Positions 1-6,427 of a stretch of 16,878 nucleotides of DNA are shown in pieces. Positions within the stretch are counted from its first letter, which is position 1. Each line of letters opens with the position of its first letter. The notes below the pieces were generated by a model. That model searched no databases. It was not told the origin of the DNA and saw only the letters and a list, made by a program, of their open reading frames with translations. The stretch spans positions 1 to 16,878 of the forward strand of contig NZ_CAMXWS010000039.1 of NCBI RefSeq assembly GCF_947253065.1. The letters run 5' to 3'. The translations under genes and the position numbers were made by a program. This DNA comes from an uncultured Corynebacterium sp. (GTDB taxonomy: Bacteria > Actinomycetota > Actinomycetes > Mycobacteriales > Mycobacteriaceae).

Positions 1-2454
1 GACGGGATCGTGTTGAGGTTGCCGCAGGGGGAGCGGGAACCGGATGCGTCGATATTCGCATTCGATGCGGATGAGATCGCGGACATCGTTACTGAACAGG
101 TGGGTAATTCCGCGCTCTTCGCCTCGCGCTTCCGCGAGTGCGCCGCCCGAGCATTGCTCCTCCCGCGCCGGAATCCGGGCAAGCGCGCACCACTCTGGCA
201 GCAGCGCCAACGCGCGGAGCAGTTGCTGGACGTCGCACGGAATTATCCGTCTTTCCCCATCATTTTGGAGACCGTCCGCGAGTGCCTCCAGGACGTCTAC
301 GATCTCCCCGCGCTGCAGGACGTCATGCGTAATCTGTCCACCCGTCGCCTGCGCGTCGCGGAAGTGACCACGGATCAGCCGAGCCCGTTCGCCTCAAGCT
401 TGTTGTTCAATTACACCGGCGCGTTCATGTATGAGGGAGACACCCCGCTCGCCGAAAAACGCGCCGCGGCACTCGCGCTCGATCCCTCATTGCTCGCGAA
501 ATTGCTCGGCACAGTTGAATTGCGTGAGCTTCTCGACGCCGACGTGATCGAAGAAGTCGACCACTCCCTCCGCCGCCTGGGCAAGGCGGAGACCTCCGAG
601 CAGTTCGCAGACACACTCCGCATTGTTGGGCCGATCCCGGTCGATGAGCTGGAGCAATACACCTCCGTCCCGCGCGCGGCACTCGAAGAGAGCCTGGGCA
701 AACGCATGATGGCCGTGCGCATTGGCGGGTGCGAACACCTGGCCCAAGCACCCGATGCACCATTGCTTCGCGACGGCCTTGGCGTGCCCGTCCCACCGGG
801 CATCGCCGCCCAAGTGGCCACGATCCCTGATGCGTTGAGCCAGCTGGTCAGCCGGTGGGTACGCACTCGCGGACCGTTCACACTGCGAGACCTCGCTGCT
901 GCTTTTGGTCTCTCCGTCGGCGCTGCCTATGAGGCGCTGAAGCACCTCATAGGAATGAATAAGGTCATCGAAGGCCGCTACCGGCAAGGCGTTGATGAGC
1001 AGGAATACATGGGCGCAGAGGTCTTGCGTATCGTGCGCACCCGCTCACTCGCTGCGGCACGTGCGCAGACCCGCCCGGTGTCCCAGTCTGCGCTTGGCCG
1101 CTTCATGCCGGCGTGGCTCAATGTCGCACCAGCTGGTCAACAGCCAGTACTCCGCGGGGCGGATGGTGTTTACAGCGTCATCGAGCAGCTTGCCGGCGTG
1201 CGCCTGCCGGCGAGCGCCTGGGAGTCGATGATCCTGCCCAGCCGTGTCGGCGATTACTCCCCGGAGATGCTCGATGAGCTCACCTTGTCCGGTGAGGTCC
1301 AGATCGTCGGTGCCGGCAAGGCTGGTGCGCGTGATCCGTGGATCATGCTTCTTCCCGCGGACTACGCCGCGCAGCTCATACCGGTCCCGGAGGAACCGTT
1401 ACTGAGTCTTACCCAGCAGCAGGTCATGGAGAAGCTCAACGTCGGTGGCGGCTATCTGTTCACTGACCTCCTTGGCCCGGCGAGCGAAGCCACGACCACT
1501 GCTGATGAACTTCGCGAATCCATGTGGGACCTGGTGGAAGCCGGTCTCATCGCACCTGATTCTTTCGCACCGATCCGTGCACGCCTTGCGGGCGGCAAGC
1601 ACGGCAAGACGGCACATCGCGCGAAACGCCGCCCCTCCCGTAGTCGGATCCGCTCTGGGCGCACGAGCTTTGCCTCAGTCACCCCACCCGATATGACTGG
1701 CCGATGGGCTGCGACACCAGCACCCGACACCGATCCCACGCAGCGTTCACTCGCGCATGGCGAGGCCTGGCTGGACCGCTATGGCGTGGTCACCCGCGGC
1801 AGCATCGTCGCGGAAGACGTCGTTGGCGGATTTGCCCTTGCCTACAAATCTCTTTCCGGATTCGAAGAGGCCGGAAAGGCCATGCGCGGCTACCTGGTGG
1901 AAGGCCTCGGTGCGGCGCAGTTCTCCACGCCGGCGACGATTGATCGTCTGCGCGGGTACCAGGATTCGGATGACCTCGTCGGTTGGCCATCGGGCACTAA
2001 GGAGCCGAAGGTCTACGTGTTGGCCGCCACCGACCCCGCGAACCCGTACGGCGCCGCGCTTCCATGGCCCGACACTGGGCCCACGCGTTCAGCTGGGGCG
2101 CTCGTTGTGCTTATCGACGGTCTCCTCGCCGCCCACCTCACCCGCGGTGGCAAAACCATGACCACATTCTTTGATGGTTTCCCCGAGGGCACTGCCACCG
2201 AAGACGACCTGCTCACCATGGTCGTCGAGGCTCTCACTGACGCGGTGGGGGCGGGAAGGCTGTCACCGTTGACCGTCGAAAAGCTCAATGGCGATGCTGC
2301 GTTCACGCTGAAGAATCATGGTGCCGGCGCGTCCCCGCGTGGCGCAAAGATTGGTGGAAAAACTGTTGCAACACCGAAGCGACGGGGACGGACTGTGGCC
2401 GATGCGATCAAATCGATGGAGCTGAGCAAGGACTTGGATTTCGACGATCATTGA
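1..2454 (+). CDS. lhr: Lhr family ATP-dependent DNA helicase, C-terminal part (5' end outside window)
   Basis: The frame is open from the first base, reading DGIVLRLP before the GTG at 10, so that GTG is internal and the gene enters from the left. Lhr proteins are about 1,500 residues; roughly the last 817 codons are here, and the RecA-like motor domains are outside. Recognisable Lhr signatures are LPRRNPGKRAPLWQQRQRAE (about nt 168–228), FMYEGDTPLAEKRAAALALD (about nt 424–483), and near the C-terminus YGVVTRGSIVAED and RGYLVEGLGAAQF, the YcaQ/AlkZ-like winged-helix module of the Lhr C-terminal domain. A basic linker (KHGKTAHRAKRRPSRSR, about nt 1597–1650) separates core and C-terminal domain. 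Actinobacterial Lhr is a 3'-5' ssDNA translocase and RNA:DNA helicase used in DNA repair. In mycobacteria it lies next to nei; here a toxin–antitoxin pair lies between. It ends with TGA at 2452–2454. Confidence 0.93.
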   Translation, partial: DGIVLRLPQGEREPDASIFAFDADEIADIVTEQVGNSALFASRFRECAARALLLPRRNPGKRAPLWQQRQRAEQLLDVARNYPSFPIILETVRECLQDVYDLPALQDVMRNLSTRRLRVAEVTTDQPSPFASSLLFNYTGAFMYEGDTPLAEKRAAALALDPSLLAKLLGTVELRELLDADVIEEVDHSLRRLGKAETSEQFADTLRIVGPIPVDELEQYTSVPRAALEESLGKRMMAVRIGGCEHLAQAPDAPLLRDGLGVPVPPGIAAQVATIPDALSQLVSRWVRTRGPFTLRDLAAAFGLSVGAAYEALKHLIGMNKVIEGRYRQGVDEQEYMGAEVLRIVRTRSLAAARAQTRPVSQSALGRFMPAWLNVAPAGQQPVLRGADGVYSVIEQLAGVRLPASAWESMILPSRVGDYSPEMLDELTLSGEVQIVGAGKAGARDPWIMLLPADYAAQLIPVPEEPLLSLTQQQVMEKLNVGGGYLFTDLLGPASEATTTADELRESMWDLVEAGLIAPDSFAPIRARLAGGKHGKTAHRAKRRPSRSRIRSGRTSFASVTPPDMTGRWAATPAPDTDPTQRSLAHGEAWLDRYGVVTRGSIVAEDVVGGFALAYKSLSGFEEAGKAMRGYLVEGLGAAQFSTPATIDRLRGYQDSDDLVGWPSGTKEPKVYVLAATDPANPYGAALPWPDTGPTRSAGALVVLIDGLLAAHLTRGGKTMTTFFDGFPEGTATEDDLLTMVVEALTDAVGAGRLSPLTVEKLNGDAAFTLKNHGAGASPRGAKIGGKTVATPKRRGRTVADAIKSMELSKDLDFDDH

Positions 2455-2465
2455 CAGGTCGCCAC

Positions 2466-2485
2466 TGGTACCAACGTGGTACCAT
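2466..2485 (+). promoter_or_regulatory. Leaderless promoter with twin-palindrome operator of the antitoxin–toxin pair
   Basis: The perfect palindrome TGGTACCA occurs at 2466–2473 and again at 2477–2484, 11 bp apart, about one helical turn. The second copy plus the next T reads TGG-TACCAT, an extended −10 element (TGN-TANNNT) at 2477–2485, seven bases before the ATG at 2493. That implies a leaderless mRNA with the operator covering the −10. Ribbon-helix-helix antitoxins commonly bind pairs of short palindromes over their own promoter, so autoregulation is inferred. A TTGACA at 2451–2456 is 23 nt from this −10, too far for a standard −35. Confidence 0.6.
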
Positions 2486-2492
2486 TTTGTTC

Positions 2493-2699
2493 ATGGCCAT
2501 GAATTTGCGCTTGACGCCTGAAGTCGGCGAGAAGCTCGATGCCCTCGCTGAAATAGATGGAGCCTCGAAACAACAGGTGATTGCAAACCTGATCAGCGAG
2601 CGCTTTGAGCGCGAGACTGCTCGCGAGTTCGCAGAACGTGAACTCAGCTCATTTTTTGATTCGCGCCAAGACCTCATGAATCGCCTCCGGGACGCTTGA
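2493..2699 (+). CDS. Ribbon-helix-helix antitoxin of a Doc-type toxin–antitoxin pair
   Basis: A 68-residue protein. The N-terminus MAMNLRLTPEVGEKLDALAE followed by SKQQVIANLISERFER has the β-strand–helix–helix pattern of the CopG/Arc/ParD fold: residues about 3–7 form the DNA-contacting strand and two helices follow. The acidic and basic C-terminal helix (ETAREFAERELSSFF and onward) is the likely toxin-binding part. The frame can be extended to a TTG at 2451, but ATG 2493 sits seven bases after an extended −10 box, so I take it as a leaderless start; ATG 2499 is an alternative. The stop TGA (2697–2699) shares one base with the toxin ATG, indicating translational coupling. Its role would be to neutralise the downstream Doc protein and repress the operon. 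The family is clear from pattern; the pairing is inferred from overlap. Confidence 0.78.
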   Translation: MAMNLRLTPEVGEKLDALAEIDGASKQQVIANLISERFERETAREFAERELSSFFDSRQDLMNRLRDA

Positions 2700-3091
2700 T
2701 GAATCCTCGTTCCGCCCTGCGCCTGGAGTCAGTGAATCCGTGGCTTGAAGAACACGGATTTCATGTCGCTGACCGGGGCCTCCTTGGCGCTGCGTTGGAA
2801 CGCCCCTGGCTCACTTTTGAAGAGACGGATCTGTATCCCGGGGTGTGGTTGAAAGCGGCCGCGCTCATGGACAGCATCATTTCAACCCACCCGTTCGTGG
2901 ATGGGAATAAGCGCTCGCGTGTGCTGCTCACGGTGCTATTACTGCGTGCATACGATGTTCCCGTAGCTCACACCTCTTCGGATGACTGGTTCGAACTCGC
3001 GATTTCTGTAGCGACTGCGGCGCCGAGTGTCGAGGAAATTGCGGCGAGATTGCAAGCGATGGTTGAAGAATCGCTAAAAGCGAGAACCTAG
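2699..3091 (+). CDS. doc: Doc/Fic-family toxin
   Basis: A 130-residue protein, the usual size for Doc. The Fic core motif HxFx(D/N)GNKR is intact as HPFVDGNKR at residues 64–72 (H64, F66, D68, N70, K71, R72). Ahead of it, DRGLLGAALERP (26–37) followed by ETDLYP matches the conserved Doc N-terminal region. Doc of phage P1 phosphorylates EF-Tu and so stops translation; the same activity is inferred here from the intact motif. The ATG at 2699 overlaps the antitoxin stop as TGATG; a TTG at 2696 is an alternative start. No Shine–Dalgarno sequence is visible, consistent with coupled translation. P1 Doc is paired with the Phd antitoxin, whereas the partner here is a ribbon-helix-helix protein. The stop codon TAG overlaps the −10 box proposed for nei. 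Confidence 0.88.
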   Translation: MNPRSALRLESVNPWLEEHGFHVADRGLLGAALERPWLTFEETDLYPGVWLKAAALMDSIISTHPFVDGNKRSRVLLTVLLLRAYDVPVAHTSSDDWFELAISVATAAPSVEEIAARLQAMVEESLKART

Positions 3092-3094
3092 TAT
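3089..3094 (+). promoter_or_regulatory. −10 box of nei, leaderless
   Basis: TAGTAT fits TANNNT and is followed by exactly six bases (TTCACT) and then the ATG of nei at 3101, so transcription would start at the start codon. No Shine–Dalgarno sequence lies before this ATG. The box overlaps the toxin stop codon and would let nei be expressed independently of the toxin–antitoxin operon. Confidence 0.5.
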
Positions 3095-3100
3095 TTCACT

Positions 3101-3925
3101 ATGCCTGAAGGTGATTCCGTCTACCAGCTATCCAAACGGCTGCAGTTCATGACTGGGCGTGAGGTGACAGCGTCGTGGTTGCGAGTCCCGAGGTTTGCCA
3201 CCGTCGACTTCACGGGCATGACGGTGGAGCGCGTGTGGCCGTATGGGAAGCACCTGTTCATGCAGTTCGGTGCCGATGGTCACGAGGCACAGATTCTGCA
3301 CACGCACCTGAAAATGGAAGGCACATGGTCGGTGCACCGTGCCGACACCCGCTGGTCGAAGCCCGGCCACACCGCGCGCGTCGTTCTCCAGCTTTTCGAC
3401 GACGCTGGCGACATTGAGCTCGTCGGCCACTCCCTAGGCCTTGTCGATGTGTTCCCAGCGCGTGAGTACGAAGCTGAGATGGGCTACCTCGGGCCGGATA
3501 TGCTCGCCGAGACCTTCGACTTTGAGGAAGCGAAGCGCCGCATCCTCGAAGACCCGGGCCGGGAAATCGGCAGAAGTCTGCTGGACCAGTACCGCGTGGC
3601 GGGAATTGGCAACGAGTACCGCGCAGAGATCTGCTTCCTCGGCGGGGTACATCCGGCGCGGACGGTGGCGGAGGTGGGGGCAGGGGGCGTCGATAAGCTC
3701 CTGCGTATTGCGCGCCGCCTTATGTGGGCGAATAAAGACGAGGTCAAACGCGTGACCACCGGGGTGAAACGCGCCGGTGAGACCACCTACGTGTTCGGGC
3801 GGAACAAAAGGCCCTGCCGCCGGTGCACCACCTTGATCACCAAGGGGTTCTTAGGCGGGCAGGACGATTTGGAGCGGGTGATCTGGTGGTGCCCAACCTG
3901 TCAGCCGGAACCCGATCAGTTCTGA
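3101..3925 (+). CDS. nei: Nei/Fpg-family DNA glycosylase/AP lyase (Nei2-like)
   Basis: A 274-residue base-excision repair enzyme. It begins MPEGDSV: P2 is the catalytic nucleophile after Met removal and E3 the general acid. YGKHLF supplies the conserved β-hairpin lysine K50. The helix–two-turn–helix runs over about 156–176 (IGRSLLDQYRVAGIGNEYRA). The C-terminal zinc finger has C239, C242, C264 and C267 (CRRC and CPTC). Length and all key residues are normal, so the enzyme should remove oxidised bases and cut the abasic site. MPEGD rather than MPELPE places it in the Nei branch. In mycobacteria the equivalent gene directly follows lhr; here 646 bp containing the toxin–antitoxin pair separate them. 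Its last 10 bp overlap the end of the convergent dehydrogenase gene. Confidence 0.92.
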   Translation: MPEGDSVYQLSKRLQFMTGREVTASWLRVPRFATVDFTGMTVERVWPYGKHLFMQFGADGHEAQILHTHLKMEGTWSVHRADTRWSKPGHTARVVLQLFDDAGDIELVGHSLGLVDVFPAREYEAEMGYLGPDMLAETFDFEEAKRRILEDPGREIGRSLLDQYRVAGIGNEYRAEICFLGGVHPARTVAEVGAGGVDKLLRIARRLMWANKDEVKRVTTGVKRAGETTYVFGRNKRPCRRCTTLITKGFLGGQDDLERVIWWCPTCQPEPDQF

Positions 3926-4719
3926 TACCGCTTCAGTCCGCGTCGGCCACTGGCGAGCACGAACGGCATGGCCAGACGCATGAGCCGAGCCTGTGCGCCC
4001 ACCCAGCGCTGAAAGCGGCCTCCGATAGTAGGGAAGACGATCTCTGCTGGTCTGCCAAATAATGGTCGTTTTTTGAAAGCGCGGACGATCGCGTCAGCGA
4101 TGACTTCCGGTTCGACGGATTTCTCGGCGAATGCTGCAACAGCCGATGGGTCCTGCTTTTCCTGCTCGAGCATTTCTGTGCGCACTCCCGGCGGGTGAAC
4201 GAGCGTGAACGCCACGCGACTCGCGCGCTCTTCGATGGCGACTGTATTGATGAATGCGCGCAGCGCGTGCTTCGTCGCACCGTACGAGGAGTAGCCAGGC
4301 AGCGGCAGGAAGCTCGTCATGGAACACACCGTGACAATGTGGCCACCGCGGTCCTTCATATGCCGCATTGCTTCGAGCGTGCCGTACATCGGGCCGAAGA
4401 AATTCACCTCAGTCATCTGCCGGTGTTGGTCCCCAGTGAGATCACGTGCCCAGCCCGTATGAATCATTCCGGCGTTGTTCACCAGGATGTCAACCGGGCC
4501 AAGTCGACGTTCAACCTCGTTGAATAGCGTGGCCCAACCCTGTTCGTCGCGGACGTCGTGCTCTAAACTGATGGCTCGGTTGGGCAATTGCTTAGCGACG
4601 GCCCGGGCAGCCTCCCCATCGATATCGGTGACCGCGACATCGTATCCAGCGGAAGCCGCCGCCTGTGCGGTAGCAGCGCCGATTCCGCGGCCAGCACCTG
4701 TAATCAGCACGACGCTCAT
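3916..4719 (-). CDS. Short-chain dehydrogenase/reductase (classical SDR)
   Basis: A 267-residue Rossmann-fold oxidoreductase. The cofactor motif TGAGRGIG lies at residues 7–14, D58 of HDV binds adenine, and NNAG is at 81–84. The catalytic set is S133, Y146 and K150 (YGATK), with N107 in VNFFGP as the fourth member. HPPGVRTEM follows the active site as in classical SDRs. D32 of TDID at the end of β2 favours NAD(H), although R11 in the glycine motif is also seen in NADP-dependent members. The basic C-terminal tail (GRRGLKRYQN) may sit at the membrane. The start ATG (4717–4719) overlaps the stop of the upstream SMP-30-like gene as ATGA, so the two are translationally coupled. The substrate cannot be read from sequence. 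The gene ends inside nei on the other strand. Confidence 0.88.
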   Translation of the reverse strand: MSVVLITGAGRGIGAATAQAAASAGYDVAVTDIDGEAARAVAKQLPNRAISLEHDVRDEQGWATLFNEVERRLGPVDILVNNAGMIHTGWARDLTGDQHRQMTEVNFFGPMYGTLEAMRHMKDRGGHIVTVCSMTSFLPLPGYSSYGATKHALRAFINTVAIEERASRVAFTLVHPPGVRTEMLEQEKQDPSAVAAFAEKSVEPEVIADAIVRAFKKRPLFGRPAEIVFPTIGGRFQRWVGAQARLMRLAMPFVLASGRRGLKRYQN

Positions 4720-5699
4720 GCTTTGTCCCCATCCAGGTCGATGTACTCGATGCAGCCTTTACGCGCAGGGCCGCCGATTGTCGGATCGTCATTGATCGTG
4801 GTGGCGCAGAACAACGTTCGGCCATTCGGGCCGCCAAGAGTGACATCGAGAGTTTTATTGCCGGTGCGGATGCGCTCGGCGATGTGGCCGCCGGGACGCA
4901 CAAGCACGACTTCTGCACGGGTTGCATTTGCGATCCAGACCGATTCGCCGTCTTGATCTAAAGCGATTCCATCAGGCGCGAGCGAAATGGGCAGGGCATT
5001 GGCAATGTTGGGATTTTCCAAGACACCTGCTGCTGTGCGGACAACCGCGCCCAGTGGCGAAGAAGAATTGAGTTGGTTCCACAAGAAATCGGGCATCAGC
5101 TTGGCATACGGGCGTGGGTTGATCAGCACACCTTTTTCATCCACATCGCACTGCGTTAACTGCAAACGAAGTGTTTCGGCGACAACGACCGAGCCGTCCG
5201 GAAGCTGTACTGTGCCATTGGGGAACAGCATGTCAGGGCCTGTTCCTGCGATGGTTCCATCCGGGGCAATGCACACCACCTGTGTCGCCGGTGGTCCTGG
5301 TGGTTTGTACAGGTGGGAGTTGGCGTTCGCCCGGTGGAAAGCGTGATAGTCAAAGCCGAAATTGCCCACGTAGGCAAAGCCGTCCGAAGTGACCATCATG
5401 TCGTTGGCGTGGCCGCCGCAATAGGCACCGATGTCTGCATGCTGTGTGAGTTCGCCACTTGAGCTGCGCCGCCAGATGACGTGCTGATCCATAGACACGA
5501 TCAGCATGTCACCGTTGGGGAGAAAGCCGAGTCCACCGGCACGACCGGGGATCGTGCCCAGGACTTCTTCGCTGCCCGCCTGAGCCCAGCGGTGAAGGGT
5601 GCCCGCCGCCATGTCTACGAAATAGAGCGCGTCATTGTGCCAACGCAGTGATTCTGGAACGCCGAATCCATCAAGAATAACTTTTGCTTGCCTAACCAT
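4716..5699 (-). CDS. SMP-30/gluconolactonase/LRE-like β-propeller hydrolase
   Basis: A 327-residue protein with repeated propeller strands, such as LYFVDMAAGTLHRW, LPNGDMLIVSMD, TSDGFAYVGNFGFD and PDGIALDQDGESVWIAN. Candidate metal ligands of the SMP-30 family are E16 (VPESLRW), N99 or D100 (GGHANDM), N161 (LFPNG) and D243 (APDGIALD). The family hydrolyses lactones and similar esters. Co-transcription with an SDR, with ATGA overlap, suggests a two-step oxidation and lactone-opening pathway for an unknown alcohol or sugar; that is inference. The ATG at 5697–5699 lies six bases after a TATCAT −10 box and has no Shine–Dalgarno sequence, so it is probably leaderless. No signal peptide is seen, so the protein should be cytoplasmic. 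Confidence 0.83.
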   Translation of the reverse strand: MVRQAKVILDGFGVPESLRWHNDALYFVDMAAGTLHRWAQAGSEEVLGTIPGRAGGLGFLPNGDMLIVSMDQHVIWRRSSSGELTQHADIGAYCGGHANDMMVTSDGFAYVGNFGFDYHAFHRANANSHLYKPPGPPATQVVCIAPDGTIAGTGPDMLFPNGTVQLPDGSVVVAETLRLQLTQCDVDEKGVLINPRPYAKLMPDFLWNQLNSSSPLGAVVRTAAGVLENPNIANALPISLAPDGIALDQDGESVWIANATRAEVVLVRPGGHIAERIRTGNKTLDVTLGGPNGRTLFCATTINDDPTIGGPARKGCIEYIDLDGDKA

Positions 5700-5705
5700 A
5701 TTGTC

Positions 5706-5711
5706 ATGATA
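5706..5711 (-). promoter_or_regulatory. −10 box of the SMP-30/SDR operon, leaderless
   Basis: Read on the − strand, TATCAT (five of six matches to TATAAT) is followed by six bases (GACAAT) and the ATG at 5699. There is no ribosome binding site. The arrangement is the same as before nei and before the GCS2-like gene. No convincing −35 is visible; the dedA terminator hairpin lies just upstream. Confidence 0.5.
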
Positions 5712-5730
5712 GGGCCATGGAAGAGCGAAA

Positions 5731-5760
5731 CGGGCCGACTTTCATGAAGAAGTCGACCCG
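5731..5760 (-). terminator. Rho-independent terminator of dedA
   Basis: This inverted repeat has 11-bp arms and an 8-nt loop, 22 bp after the dedA stop. As − strand RNA the arms CGGGUCGACUU and AAGUCGGCCCG pair fully, including one G·U; in + strand RNA the same position is a C/A mismatch. The − strand stem is followed by TTTCGCTCTT, a moderate U-rich tail. Sense and strength therefore fit termination of − strand transcripts before the SMP-30 promoter. Confidence 0.7.
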
Positions 5761-5782
5761 TCAAAGAGGCGTGAAGAAGGAA

Positions 5783-6412
5783 CTAAGCTTCGGCGGCCTC
5801 GTTGCGCTCACGGATGGAACGGCGGATGAAGAAGACCAAGAAGCCGAGCAGGATCAGGATGAGGATCACATAGACGACCTTGGAGTACTGGTCGATGTAG
5901 CCGGTGACGGCCTCCCAATTATCGCCCAGGGTGAAGCCCAGATAGATCAAGATGAAATTCCAGACAGCTGAACCGAGCGTGGTCCACAGACCAAAGGTGA
6001 GCAGGTTCATGCGGTCGAGGCCAGCGGGGATGGAGATCAGCGAGCGGATGCCCGGGATGAGACGGCCAAACAGGATCGACGGCCGGCCGTGGCGGTCAAA
6101 CCACTCGAGGGACTTATCCACGTCGGAGGCCTTGACCAGCCACATCCAATCAGCAATGGCACGCAGGCGTGCGGCGCCCAACCAAGCACCAACGCCATAG
6201 AGAATGTAGGCGCCAACAACAGAGCCGATCGTGGCCCAAATGAAGACCGAGACGAAATTGAGCGATCCTTGGGCGACAGTGAAGCCACCGAGTGGCAGGA
6301 CCACCTCAGAGGGGATGGGCGGGAAAAGGTTCTCAAGCAAGATGGCAATGCCAACGCCAGGGGCGCCGAGCGTATCCATCAAACTGACAATCCAGTCAAT
6401 GATTGCGGACAT
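5783..6412 (-). CDS. DedA-family membrane protein
   Basis: A 209-residue polytopic membrane protein. The family hallmarks are present: ENLFPPIPSEVVLPLGGF (27–44) with the re-entrant loop glutamate, a glycine-rich helix (IGSVVGAYILYGVGAWLG, about 62–79), then FDRHGRPSILFGRLIPGIRS (105–124) carrying the conserved arginines and proline. The C-terminal helix is about 178–197, followed by the charged tail RRSIRERNEAAEA. Several bacterial DedA proteins recycle undecaprenyl-phosphate or other lipid carriers across the membrane and support envelope homeostasis; the exact substrate here is not determinable. The gene lies 15 bp downstream of the GCS2-like gene and is probably co-transcribed. No Shine–Dalgarno sequence is seen; the whole 15-bp gap is an inverted repeat. 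Confidence 0.9.
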   Translation of the reverse strand: MSAIIDWIVSLMDTLGAPGVGIAILLENLFPPIPSEVVLPLGGFTVAQGSLNFVSVFIWATIGSVVGAYILYGVGAWLGAARLRAIADWMWLVKASDVDKSLEWFDRHGRPSILFGRLIPGIRSLISIPAGLDRMNLLTFGLWTTLGSAVWNFILIYLGFTLGDNWEAVTGYIDQYSKVVYVILILILLGFLVFFIRRSIRERNEAAEA

Positions 6413-6427
6413 GGCAAGTATCTTGCC
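6413..6427. repeat. Inverted repeat filling the gap upstream of dedA
   Basis: GGCAAG-TAT-CTTGCC is a perfect 6-bp dyad with a 3-bp centre. It exactly fills the 15 bp between the stop of the GCS2-like gene and the ATG of dedA. It could be a protein binding site or an mRNA hairpin that controls dedA translation. There is no Shine–Dalgarno sequence in the gap. Confidence 0.5.

Noticed and set aside
2451..2456. Perfect TTGACA as the −35 of the antitoxin promoter
   Set aside because: It is 23 bp from the best −10 (TACCAT), too far for a sigma-A promoter, and no −10 is found at 16–18 bp.
5717..5971. 84-codon acidic + strand frame over the dedA terminator and 3' end
   Set aside because: The acidic run is the complement of hydrophobic dedA codons, and it starts in the terminator region with no support.
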